This document shows, piece after piece, positions 55,166 to 64,000 of a DNA stretch of 64,000 nucleotides. A model generated the notes under the pieces. The model was given only the letters and a program-made list of their open reading frames with translations, ran no database searches and was not told the origin of the DNA. The stretch covers positions 21,509,381 through 21,573,380 of the forward strand of contig OX463841.1 of the NCBI GenBank assembly GCA_949825065.1, written 5' to 3'. This DNA comes from Odontocerum albicorne (lineage: Eukaryota > Arthropoda > Insecta > Trichoptera > Odontoceridae). The translations under genes were made by a program, and so were the position numbers. Position 1 is the stretch's first letter; each line of letters begins with the position of its first letter.

Positions 55166-55924
55166 TTAAAAAATATTTACTTCCGTCATTATTGACGGTT
55201 TATTACTAGTATTCATATGTTTTCAGATATTTTATATTTATCCAAAAATCTCAAAACTGATAGAATATGTGTAAGATGTTTTTTTGTGCATATTTATTTA
55301 CCTCCAAACGTCATAATAGAAGTAGCAGTCTTCGAATCATATAATAGTAATGATTTCTACGAGTAGTCTTTGAATCATATTAAAGAAGCAAAAGCCTTGG
55401 AATCATAACAGTAGGAATAGTCTTTGAATCACAATAAAAGTAACAATCTTTGAATAAAAATAAATGTAATAAATAGTATTTGAACCATAATAGAAAACTA
55501 CATCAACGATTCCAGAGTATAGTCCAAGAATTGATGAGTTAGGCGCTAAAATACCTCGCGTAGACTCGACATTAAAGTTGTCAAAACTTAATAATTGAAA
55601 TTCATATTTCGAGAAATACTTGAGCCCACACAATTCAAACATACTCAAGTTGACAGATTAAAAATAATCCTTAAACATTCAAATTAATGAATTCGTATTG
55701 TACCTCTCAACATTCCGAATTGGTGATACGGACATATTAAGGAGCGTGGACATTGTCTTCGGCCCTATTAGTTAAGCCTTCGGGTTTAAAACCACTAGAG
55801 TAGGCATGAATCTCGCAATTTGACAATACTACAATACGTGAAGAGGTAACAACACTCGCATACGTCAAGCGCGCGATTATTCTTACCAGACGAACTACGA
55901 GTATGTACAAAACGGAATCCAAAT
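55166..55924. other. No gene seen; short minisatellite inside
   Basis: At about 55318-55500 a 25-30 bp unit (AGTCTTTGAATCATAATARA type) is repeated about six times with variation. One unit carries TACGAGTA at 55358-55365. A second octamer is at 55896-55903. Confidence 0.5.
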
Positions 55925-56125
55925 GTTCAATTATTATTTTACATTCGTTCCATGTAGTACAACATGATGGGCTTATTGCCATATGGCAATCTTTTCCAAT
56001 CTACCAGAAAGATGTTGAGCCTTAGTAAGAATTAAACTTCTCTTTTTTATTATTTAAACCTGGGTTTCAACGGGAATCGATTCAGCAGCCCCCGGGTTGG
56101 AAGATAGGCGTCATATCAACTAGGT

Positions 56126-57151
56126 CAGTGGTCCCCAACCTTTTTGTCGCCGCGGACCGGTCAACGTTTCATAATTTTACCGCGGCCCACTGGGGGGGGG
56201 GGGTGGGGGGGGCACATTGAATGTAGTTTTTTTTTAAATTTAATAACAATATATTTGTACAATATATAATAATAAAATTCACAACTGTGGTACATAAGTT
56301 ATAGTAACAAATAATAGTAGAGAAAACGCAAGGTTTGTGGGAAAAATGAAGAAAAAATATATAATAACAATGAAGGATTATTAAGTTTCAGATAATTTTT
56401 TAATTTTCTTTTGGATTCATGGGTATTTTCAATATTTTTAAGGTTCAACGGAAGGTTGAAAGTATTTTTTTCCAAGATAGAGAAAATAATTTTGAGAATG
56501 CTTAGGGTTTAATATCGGGATTTTAATGTTATTCTGATATCTTGCAGATATATTAACTTGAAAGTTATTTATCTATTTTCTTTAAAAGTTTTGATGTTGA
56601 AGTTTTATGTGTTTTGATTTAATATTTTTAATTGAATCGTGTTTAAACATGCCTTCAAAATAAAATACAGTTTTAATATTTTAACTTAATGCTAAATCAA
56701 TGAGAACCCTGAGCTTGCTTCATTGAAACGGGATGGTTCCATCTGGGGGTAATAGGAGATTGTGACACCCGAAGTGTCTTGCTTATGTCCAGTTTATTTC
56801 TTTGTTTTGTTTTGGTTGCTGTCACTGCAGAAAACCCCGCTTCACATAGATAGGATGTCGGAAATGGCAATAGGGATTTTAGTGCTGTGGTGGCAATCTC
56901 AGGGTATTCCGCCATGACTCTAATCCAGAACACCGGCAGAGTTGTTGTCTCGAACAGCTATTGTCGGAAGGTCGGTGGTAACTTAGCGTGAAGGGGTTTT
57001 CAACGGAATAATTATTTTAAGCTATAAGTTTTATTGGGTATGTTCGATTTTTCAAAAGTAATTTTGATTTTTAAGCAGGCCCTTGCGCGGCCCAGTACCA
57101 TTTGGTCCACGGCCCGGTACCGGGCCGCGGCCCGGGGGTTGGGGACCACTG
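56126..57151 (-). mobile_element. hAT element, non-autonomous, nested in a SINE
   Basis: The left end is CAGTGGTCCCCAACCTTTTT and the right end, reversed, CAGTGGTCCCCAACCCCCGG. Both are flanked by AACTAGGT (56118-56125 and 57152-57159). The two subterminal regions are rich in CCGCGG. A G run lies near 56192-56210. The 1026-bp interior retains only the extreme C-terminus of a transposase, on the minus strand. Confidence 0.95.
56697..56933 (-). pseudogene. hAT transposase C-terminal (dimerisation) remnant
   Basis: The minus frame reads FWIRVMAEYPEIATTALKSL, LPFPTSYLCEAGFSAVTATK and TKQRNKLDISKTLRVSQSPI, ending QAQGSH. This is the conserved C-terminal block of the hAT dimerisation region, in the style of ZBED5/FAM200-like proteins: PFPT-YLCE-GFS----TK-R-RLD. 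The DNA-binding BED finger and the catalytic residues are absent, so the element could only have moved with help from a full copy elsewhere. The 78-residue length is a fragment of a protein normally several hundred residues long. Confidence 0.85.
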
Positions 57152-57172
57152 AACTAGGTCACGGAGGTCGTT

Positions 57173-58204
57173 AATTTAGGTAATAAGTTTGATTGTACAA
57201 ATCATTATATTATTTGGACATAAACATGTAAAAGGATGTAACATAAGAAAGAATCAAACCTTTACTTTATAACTAAACATTTAATACTTTCTTAAAATAA
57301 TTATTCTGTACAAACAAAAAAAATCAAAGCGACCCTCATTGTCTTGGAAACGTATTATCTGTGGGCTAGATTATGTATTGCTTATAACCGTCCATTAACT
57401 ATGCTGGTTTTGACATGTAAAATTCAGTACTGTACCCCAATACATTTTTGTATTCAAAATTACAAAACTTTTATTCCCGAAGTGTGAAAGTTTTTTTGCG
57501 TACATTTATAAAGATTATATGATTTTGATATTTATGGATACTGTTAAAGCCTAAATTTGGTAATATTTTGAGATTTCTACATAGTAGTGAATTGGGTTAG
57601 TAAAATTTTACTTCCATTCTGAATATTTGTTTTGAAATTGTCAGGTTATGAAAACCATAAGCAACCATTTAAAAGCTTATAGTGGCTGTGAATTAATGAA
57701 CATTTGTAATTGATTTTTATCAAACACTGTTTATTCCACTTTTTTGTAATGAACATTTATTTTCATATGCTTAACATTGAACTTAAGCTTCATGTATGTT
57801 GTACGTTAAGTGGTCAAATGTGACTAGCATTTTTTTAGATTTTGAAAGGTGAGCTATTTTTACGCGACTCAAGAATTGCTTATGAGGGAATTTTCGGGGT
57901 TCAGATGTATAATTAGGCAAATTACTTTTAAAACGACCGTGATATAATTATTTTTTTTTAATTAAAGATTTTATCTTTGTTTATTTAACATTTCCAGTGA
58001 TTTAATTTCTTTCTTTTTTCATTTTATAGAGAATTTTAATGTATATTTTTGCTAAGGGAATAACGAAGTATGAAATTCACGATTTTTCGCAAACATACTG
58101 AGATATCACTATGCTTGATATATAACTTTAAGGTACGTTCCTTTGGAAATTGTCTCGAGAGTTGGTTTGTTTTAGTAAATATGAAATATCCATACCCGCT
58201 TTAT
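57173..58204. other. No gene seen
   Basis: AT-rich DNA. The short frame at 58070-58267 runs into a SINE head and is not a gene. Confidence 0.45.
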
Positions 58205-58323
58205 ACAAGACCTCTGTCGCTTAGTTGGAAAGACGCCTGTATTCCGACTCGGGGGTTGTGGGTTTGATTCTCGTTGGTACCTAGTTTTTTTAAAAGTCTG
58301 GTTCCAGTCTGGTTCAAAAAAAA
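58205..58323 (+). mobile_element. tRNA-derived SINE, 5' half
   Basis: AGACCTCTGTCGCTTAGTTG (A box), then GGGTTTGATTCTCGTTGGTA (B box) and GTCTGGTTCCAGTCTGGTTC. It breaks off exactly where the satellite array begins. Confidence 0.85.
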
Positions 58324-58670
58324 ATTCCATGTCATTATGCTTACATATTTTCTGCCAAGAGACATGTCATTATGCTTACACCATTTCCGTCCAAGAGATA
58401 TGTCATTATGCTTACACATTTTCCGTCTAAGAGACATGTCATTGTGTTGACACCTTTTCCGTCCAAGATATATGTCATTATGCTTACACACCTTCCGTCT
58501 AAGAGACGTGTCATTGTGTTGACACCTTTTCCGTCCAAGAGATATTTCATTATGCTTACACATTTTCCGTCTAAGAGACGTGTCATTGTGTTGACACCTT
58601 TTCCGTCCAAGAGATATGTCATTATGCAAACATATTTTCCATGTAAGAGACGTGCCGTCGTGCTTACACC
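58324..58670 (+). repeat. 36/72-bp satellite, older diverged block
   Basis: About nine to ten 36-bp half-units of the form GTCATTATGCTTACACATTT, then TCCGTCTAAGAGAYGT. Half-units alternate so that the true period is 72 bp, but they are more diverged than in the main block. It ends with the flank CTTACACCTTTTCAACGATA (58663 on). Confidence 0.9.
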
Positions 58671-58721
58671 TTTTCAACGATAGTATATTTCAACGAGTAC
58701 ATGGTACATTTAAGAGACTTG

Positions 58722-60270
58722 CCTTTTCCATTTAAGAGAATTGCCATAGTGCTTACACCTTTTCCGTTCAAGAGATATGTCATTATGCTAACATATTTTC
58801 CATGTAAGAGACTTGCCATAGTGCTTACACCTTTTTCGTCCAAGAGATATGTCATTATGCTAACATACTTTCCATGTAAGAGACTTGCCATAGTGCTTAC
58901 ACTTTTTCCGTCCAAGAGATATGTCATTATGCTAACATACTTTCCATGTAAGAGACTTGCCATAGTGCTTACACCTTTTCCGTCCAAGAGATATGTCATT
59001 ATGCTAACATACTTTCCATGTAAGAGACTTGCCATAGTGCTTACACCTTTTCCGTCCAAGAGACATGTCATTGTGATAACATATTTTCCATGTAAGATAC
59101 TTGCCATAGTGCTTACACCTTTTCCGTCCAAGAGATATGTCATTATGCTAACATACTTTCCATGTAAGAGACTTGCCATAGTGCTTACACCTTTTCCGTC
59201 CAAGAGATATGTCATTATGCTAACATACTTTCCATGTAAGAGACTTGCCATAGTGCTTACACCTTTTCCGTCCAAGAGATATGTCATTATGCTAACATAC
59301 TTTCCATGTAAGAGACTTGCCATAGTGCTTACACCTTTTCCGTCCAAGAGATATGTCATTATGCTAACATACTTTCCATGTAAGAGACTTGCCATAGTGC
59401 TTACACCTTTTCCGTCCAAGAGATATGTCATTATGCTAACATACTTTCCATGTAAGAGACTTGCCATAGTGCTTACACCTTTTCCGTCCAAGAGATATGT
59501 CATTATGCTAACATACTTTCCATGTAAGAGACTTGCCATAGTGCTTACACCTTTTCCGTCCAAGAGATATGTCATTATGCTAACATACTTTCCATGTAAG
59601 AGACTTGCCATAGTGCTTACACCTTTTCCGTCCAAGAGACATGTCATTGTGATAACATATTTTCCATGTAAGATACTTGCCATAGTGCTTACACCTTTTC
59701 CGTCCAAGAGATATGTCATTATGCTAACATACTTTCCATGTAAGAGACTTGCCACAGTGCTTACACCTTTTCCATCCAAGAGATATGTCATTATGCTAAC
59801 ATACTTTCCATGTAAGAGACTTGCCATAGTGCTTACACCTTTTCCGTCCAAGAGACATGTCATTGTGATAACATATTTTCCATGTAAGATACTTGCCATA
59901 GTGCTTACACCTTTTCCGTCCAAGAGATATGTCATTATGCTAACATACTTTCCATGTAAGAGACTTGCCATAGTGCTTACACCTTTTCCGTCCAAGAGAT
60001 ATGTCATTATGCTAACATACTTTCCATGTAAGAGACTTGCCATAGTGCTTACACCTTTTCCGTCCAAGAGACATGTCATTGTGATAACATATTTTCCATG
60101 TAAGATACTTGCCATAGTGCTTACACCTTTTCCGTCCAAGAGATATGTCATTATGCTAACATACTTTCCATGTAAGAGACTTGCCATAGTGCTTACACCT
60201 TTTCCGTCCAAGAGACATGTCATTGTGATAACATATTTTCCATGTAAGATACTTGCCATAGTGCTTACAC
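58722..60270 (+). repeat. 36/72-bp satellite, main block of about 21 units
   Basis: The 72-bp unit is two related 36-bp halves: CATAGTGCTTACACCTTTTC (continuing CGTCCAAGAGATATGT) and CATTATGCTAACATACTTTC (continuing CATGTAAGAGACTTGC). Because 72 is a multiple of three and the units lack stops, both strands stay open for about 530 codons. On the minus strand the product would be repeats of MASLLHGKYVSI and MTYLLDGKGVST. No start context, splice sites or non-repetitive coding sequence accompany it, so it is annotated as satellite. A variant unit with GACATGTCATTGTGATAAC recurs at about 59059, 59635, 59851, 60067 and 60211, spacings of 8, 3, 3 and 2 units. Confidence 0.95.
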
Positions 60271-60300
60271 CTTTTCAACGATAGTATATTTCAATGAGTA

Positions 60301-61726
60301 TATAGTAAACAAATTATTTAATAAATTCATTTATTAATTGGAGTCAGTCTAGTATATTAAATGAGAAATTCTTCAAGTTGGACAGGTGTAGGATTTTAAT
60401 GGTTACATTTAAAAGAACAATAAAGAGTATTTTCCTACATTTTTAATAACCTGATGGTGAGGGGCACACCTTAGATACTCTTAAATATAAATTTTTTTTA
60501 TTTGATAATTTCTTTCTCCTTCTCTCTATTGTAATTTTTTTTCTTTTTTATTTATATAACCTGTTTATAATAATTTTATAGTGATTTTATTTATTAATTT
60601 TCTATGAAAACTTCACCGGTCATGATTAAGTAAAGATACTATTTGTTTTATAATAAATCATGAATAATAGTGTCTTTATGAAAATTTTAAACGTCCTTAT
60701 AAAAACACAAAATATTAAGGATAATATCAATATAAGAGATGTTGCGAAAATATTTCACACGAGAGACAACTATTATTGTATTGACAAGTTCAAGTATCAC
60801 GAATCATTACAGTGTTTTTTGCTGTTTCTGTTCTCGATATCATGAAACGTCAGAACCCATAAAGTTTTGGAAAAGTGACAGCCATTGAAAGTTGAAACCT
60901 ATTTGCGGTTAACACAAATACTGCACAATGAAATCAATACGTGTCCGTCCATTGGCGGAGCTTCATCAAGCCGGCTAGTCGGCTAGTTGTGCGTGCGAGT
61001 AGCGTGTTGTGTTGACAAAGGGAATATATAATAGGTAAATACAATAAACCGAATCCTAGGTGGAAGTGTTGAAAGGAGATGCGTACTGTAATTTTAAATA
61101 AGGGTATTTTAATTATGAGTTTGAGATCATTGTGTTAATTATAAGTTATTAAGCAAACTAAATACTCTTACAATTCAATAAAAGTTAGGTTTCATAGGAA
61201 AGAAATGAATAAATAAAGAATGGTTATTCGAGATATTCGAGGTATTATTATCAAACGAGAGAAAGCCGAGATAATGAAAATATCAAAAACTATCCACGAA
61301 CATTTGGTGAAGCCTGGTTACGTGAATCGCTAGGATTTTGATTTAAAAATATGAAATTACTTTCAAGACGATCAATCAATGAATTCAGTTTCTTTTATTT
61401 ATTTAATAGTGTAATACATACCCGTATAATACAAACATTTGCCAATCGAATTTATATCTTAAGAACTAATCTAATTTATGTATTATAACTATTATTGTTT
61501 TGTATTAGTTACTTGATTTGTATTAGTTGCAATGTATTTAAAATATTGGTTTTCAGTCGTAGTAGCTACAGTACGTTTGAAATATGCTGTAAATGGAAAA
61601 AAATTGCGATAGTTCTTAAAATTTATCTTGAAACGATACTTGCCAAAAATATCAATTGCAATATCGATTGTTTTGTTTTAAATCATTTTCATTTTACTTA
61701 TCAAAAAATATATGTATTTTTTTTTA
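60301..61726. other. No gene seen over 1.4 kb
   Basis: AT-rich DNA. The small frames (60660-60845, 61495-61746) carry no motif. A GC-richer phrase with repeated CGGCTAGT lies near 60975-60992. Confidence 0.45.
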
Positions 61727-61728
61727 TA

Positions 61729-62817
61729 TTAGGTCCTTACATATGAAATTGGCGTTTTGCCGTACTGGCAACTTTGATCTCAAATATCTTCTCTTTGGTT
61801 AGGAATTCCAAATTAAAATTTATACAGCTATTTACTCAAGTATTTGTGTTTCGAAAATTATAATTCATTTGTTTTTTCCTCAATTGTTTTTTTTTCTTTG
61901 CGTCACTCAGTTTACAAAATGGAAAACTTGAAATATCGCGTTATTTACGAGTACGAGTTCCACCGTGGCACCAGTGCTGCAGAAACGGCTCGAAGGATTA
62001 ATGATGTGTATGGCGACGGTGCCGCAAGCAAATTGGGAAGGTGAAAAAGCTTGAAAGGTGGGTACCTCACGAATTGAGTGAAGCAAATCAACAAACGCGC
62101 GTTGACTGCTGCGTTGCATTACTCAACCGGCACAATAATGAAGGGATTTTGAATCGAATCATTACCTGTGATGAAAAGTGGATCCTGTATGATAATCGGA
62201 AGCGCTCATCGCAATGGCTGAACCCTGCCGAACCAGCCAAACCATGCCCCAAGCGAAAATTGACTCCAAAAAAGTTACTTGTGAGCGTTTGGTGGACTAG
62301 TGCTGGTGTCGTTCACTACAGCTTTCTTAAATCTGGCCAGACGATTACGGCAGATGTCTATTGTCAGCAACTGCAAACCATGATGGAAAAGCTAGCTGCT
62401 AAACAACCGAGGCTGGTTAATCGCTCTAGGCCACTGCTGCTTCATGATAACGCTAGACCACACACTGTACAACAGACGGCTACCAAATTAGAAGAGCTTC
62501 AATTGGAATGTCTAAGACATCCACCGTACTCTCCGGACCTTGCCCCAACAGATTACTATTTTTTTCGAAATTTGGATAACTTCTTGCAAGGGAAAAAATT
62601 CAACTCCGATGGGGCAGTCCAAACCGACTTCAAAGATTTTATTGATTCCCGTCCGAATAGTTTTTTTAGTAAAGGGATCGATGAACTACCTATGAGATGG
62701 CAAAAGTGCATAGATAGCAATGGTACATACTTTGATTAAATAAATATATTATATTAAAAAAAAATCAACTTTATGTTCCTCCCAAACAAAACGCCAATTT
62801 CATATGTAAGGACCTAA
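61729..62817 (+). mobile_element. mariner element with perfect 31-bp terminal repeats
   Basis: Both ends begin TTAGGTCCTTACATATGAAA and continue identically through TTGGCGTTTTG, giving 31 perfect base pairs. TA flanks each side (61727-61728 and 62818-62819). Length is 1089 bp against about 1.3 kb for intact mariners, explained by one internal deletion. Perfect terminal repeats suggest recent mobility. Confidence 0.97.
61919..62739 (+). pseudogene. mariner transposase with internal deletion
   Basis: The start is MENLKYRVIYEYEFHRGTSA, then AETARRINDVYGDGAA, the first helix-turn-helix. At about 62020 the frame jumps from GDGAA to KQIGKVKKLERWVPHELSEA, losing roughly seventy codons (the second helix-turn-helix and linker) and changing frame, so translation stops at 62042. 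From 62041 the rest is intact. The first catalytic aspartate is in IITCDEKWILYDN, the second in LLLHDNARPHTVQQ, and the third in PPYSPDLAPTDYYFF. There are 34 residues between the last two, the DD34D spacing of mariner. It ends SNGTYFD. The catalytic half is well preserved, but the missing DNA-binding region makes this copy non-autonomous. Confidence 0.95.
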
Positions 62818-62819
62818 TA

Positions 62820-63382
62820 TTAATATTTCTAATGTTTTGGGCATTATCATTAACTTATAATTGAGGTATAGGGAGCTTTGTTGGCTTAGTGCATGAGTGT
62901 TCAATCTTTAAGGTTCACTGGGTCACATCGAGTCCATGAGAATTTATCATGGGCTGCTTGTAAAATCGAACATTTATTAATATATAACCCATAATATTTT
63001 TTCAGTAAAATATATGTATATTTACTAGAAAAAAAAACTATAAATATAAAATTAATTACATATTTGAGCTTTTTGTTGTGAAACTGCATCTACCATATAT
63101 CAGACTTACTGTATGCAGCTGCAATTTAAATCGAACTTTCAAAATGGTCATCAGAAGTTTTGATCCGCATGTTGCTTTTCGTGTGCTTCATTCTGGAGAA
63201 AAGTTATTCACAAATGTACAATATGTGCTATAAAAATGTGAACACATGAATACGGCATTTACGTTAAGCAAAGAATTTTTCGTTCGGAAGAAACAGCTTA
63301 TCAAAACCCAACACATATTGCATAGAATTGCATATTTAATTGCAGCTCGACACATTCCATTTGCAAATTCGCATGTAAACAC
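62820..63382. other. No gene seen
   Basis: AT-rich DNA. The frames at 62901-63089 and 63188-63497 are unsupported, and the latter overlaps a SINE. Confidence 0.45.
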
Positions 63383-63515
63383 ATTGTATTGTATTACACT
63401 TTCATTGTATACAGTACAACCTGATGGGCTTATTGCCAAGTGGCAATATCTTCCAAACAATCAGAAATATGTTAAAGAGGCCTTAAGTGAAAACTAGACT
63501 GGAATCCTTTTTAAA
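63383..63515 (-). mobile_element. tRNA-derived SINE, 3' part
   Basis: CATTGTATTGTATTACACTT tail, GTACAACCTGATGGGCTTAT, ATATCTTCCAAACAATCAG and AGAGGCCTTAAGTGAAAACT, then GACTGGAATCCTTT. The tRNA-like head is absent. The sequence is close to the family consensus. Confidence 0.8.
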
Positions 63516-64000
63516 GAAAAACAAAATAGCAAAATAATACAGTGACATCCCTTTGGCTGCAACAACAGGCGATAAAGGCCGTATGCGATAAGCGGCCCGC
63601 GGGCTGGACAAGTATGGCTTAGTGTATATGATTGTATATGAGTGATTGCCAATTATTTTTTAGCCCGAAATAATTTTTATCAAGTCAAAATAAAAATTAT
63701 CTCGGGCTACAGGTTTAACTTTCAGATTCTATAAAACAATATCTTCAAGAAGCTTGAGTTGTTTTAGTTACAATGTATTTTAAAAATACTCGTACGTTTG
63801 AATTTGACTGTACCATATATAGGACATGCTTTTACGATTCGTCTTTCAGGCCTGTAACGAAACTTCCTAAAAAATAACGGTTTCTATGAGTATATTGATG
63901 ATTCCGTATCCCATTATTTTCATAAAAAAATGTATGGAAAGTTTTCATTATTCTTTGGATAGTAATATTTCAAGTATTTAGTTCCATAATATTAGTACCT
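63516..64000. other. No gene seen; one short hairpin
   Basis: A 20-bp inverted repeat (TAGCCCGAAATAATTTTTAT at 63661-63680 and its near complement at 63690-63709) has one mismatch and a 9-nt loop. The octamer TACTCGTA lies at 63787-63794. Confidence 0.5.

Larger units (their letters stand above)
55925..57172 (-). mobile_element. tRNA-derived SINE split by a hAT insertion
   Basis: Left part (about 55925-56125): ATTCGTTCCATGTAGTACAA, GGGCTTATTGCCATATGG, AATCTTTTCCAATCTACC, TTTCAACGGGAATCGATTCA and CCCGGGTTGGAAGATAGGCG. The A-box side resumes after the insertion at 57152 (AACTAGGTCACGGAGGTCG). Removing 56126-57151 and one AACTAGGT restores a normal SINE head. Confidence 0.9.

Noticed and set aside
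58664..60284. Open frames of 531 codons (minus) and 527 codons (plus) as protein-coding genes
   Set aside because: Both arise from a 72-bp satellite unit that lacks stops in these frames. There is no unique coding sequence, splice signal or start context. Kept as a repeat and flagged as a finding.
61945..61955. TACGAGTA inside the mariner at 61729
   Set aside because: It lies in the codons for the conserved I-Y-E-Y-E-F run of the transposase, so it is natural coding sequence and not counted as a footprint.

Overview
The window is eukaryotic nuclear DNA from an arthropod, most likely an insect. It is roughly two-thirds A+T by eye and almost entirely built from mobile-element debris. The families are typical of insect genomes: three mariner copies plus further IS630-Tc1-mariner derivatives, a decayed piggyBac, hAT elements with intact 8-bp target duplications, several clades of non-LTR retrotransposon, and about eighteen copies of one tRNA-derived SINE. 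There are no operons, no bacterial or organellar genes, and no convincing tRNA or rRNA genes. I cannot name the order or species from sequence alone.

Layout. 1-9.3 kb: AT-rich DNA with a piggyBac-type MITE (1329-2126), a 1.1-kb element with about 460-bp inverted arms (2496-3595), an old mariner (4150-5010, minus), a retrotransposon scrap, and a piggyBac transposase pseudogene (7581-8743) beside a perfect 32-bp palindrome. 9.4-11.3 kb: a GC-rich island of two LTR-like repeats arranged tail to tail. 12.1-14.5 kb: a retrotransposon end, a SINE split by a second SINE-like insertion, and the only good host coding exon (14396-14525, ending at a GTAAGT donor); the rest of that gene is probably outside the window or across a long intron. 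15.7-18.4 kb: a 71-bp satellite of 20 units, then a mariner. 19-34 kb: SINEs, MITEs, a 5'-truncated jockey-like insertion with a 12-bp target duplication (25044-26482), RTE-like 3' ends and a deleted Tc1/mariner relative. 34-49 kb: more of the same, including a two-hairpin tandem repeat, a hAT MITE (42024-42446) and a degenerate CR1/jockey-type element on the minus strand (46060-48540). 49-64 kb: retrotransposon fragments, a hAT inserted in a SINE (56126-57151), a 36/72-bp satellite open on both strands (58324-60270) and the youngest-looking mariner (61729-62817).

Most striking observation. The octamer TACGAGTA or its complement TACTCGTA occurs about 24 times outside conserved coding sequence, where chance predicts two or three. 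In three unrelated retrotransposon remnants, removing six bases (CGAGTA or CTCGTA) restores the family's conserved reading. In a local tandem repeat the six bases are present in one unit and absent from its neighbours. This is the signature expected of excision footprints of a Minos-type Tc1/mariner transposon: terminal CGAG plus a duplicated TA. A short MITE at 27835-27961, ending in CGAG at a TA, is a possible local relative of the source.

None of the transposase or reverse transcriptase frames appears functional. The elements record serial insertion, excision and nesting rather than genes that act together.
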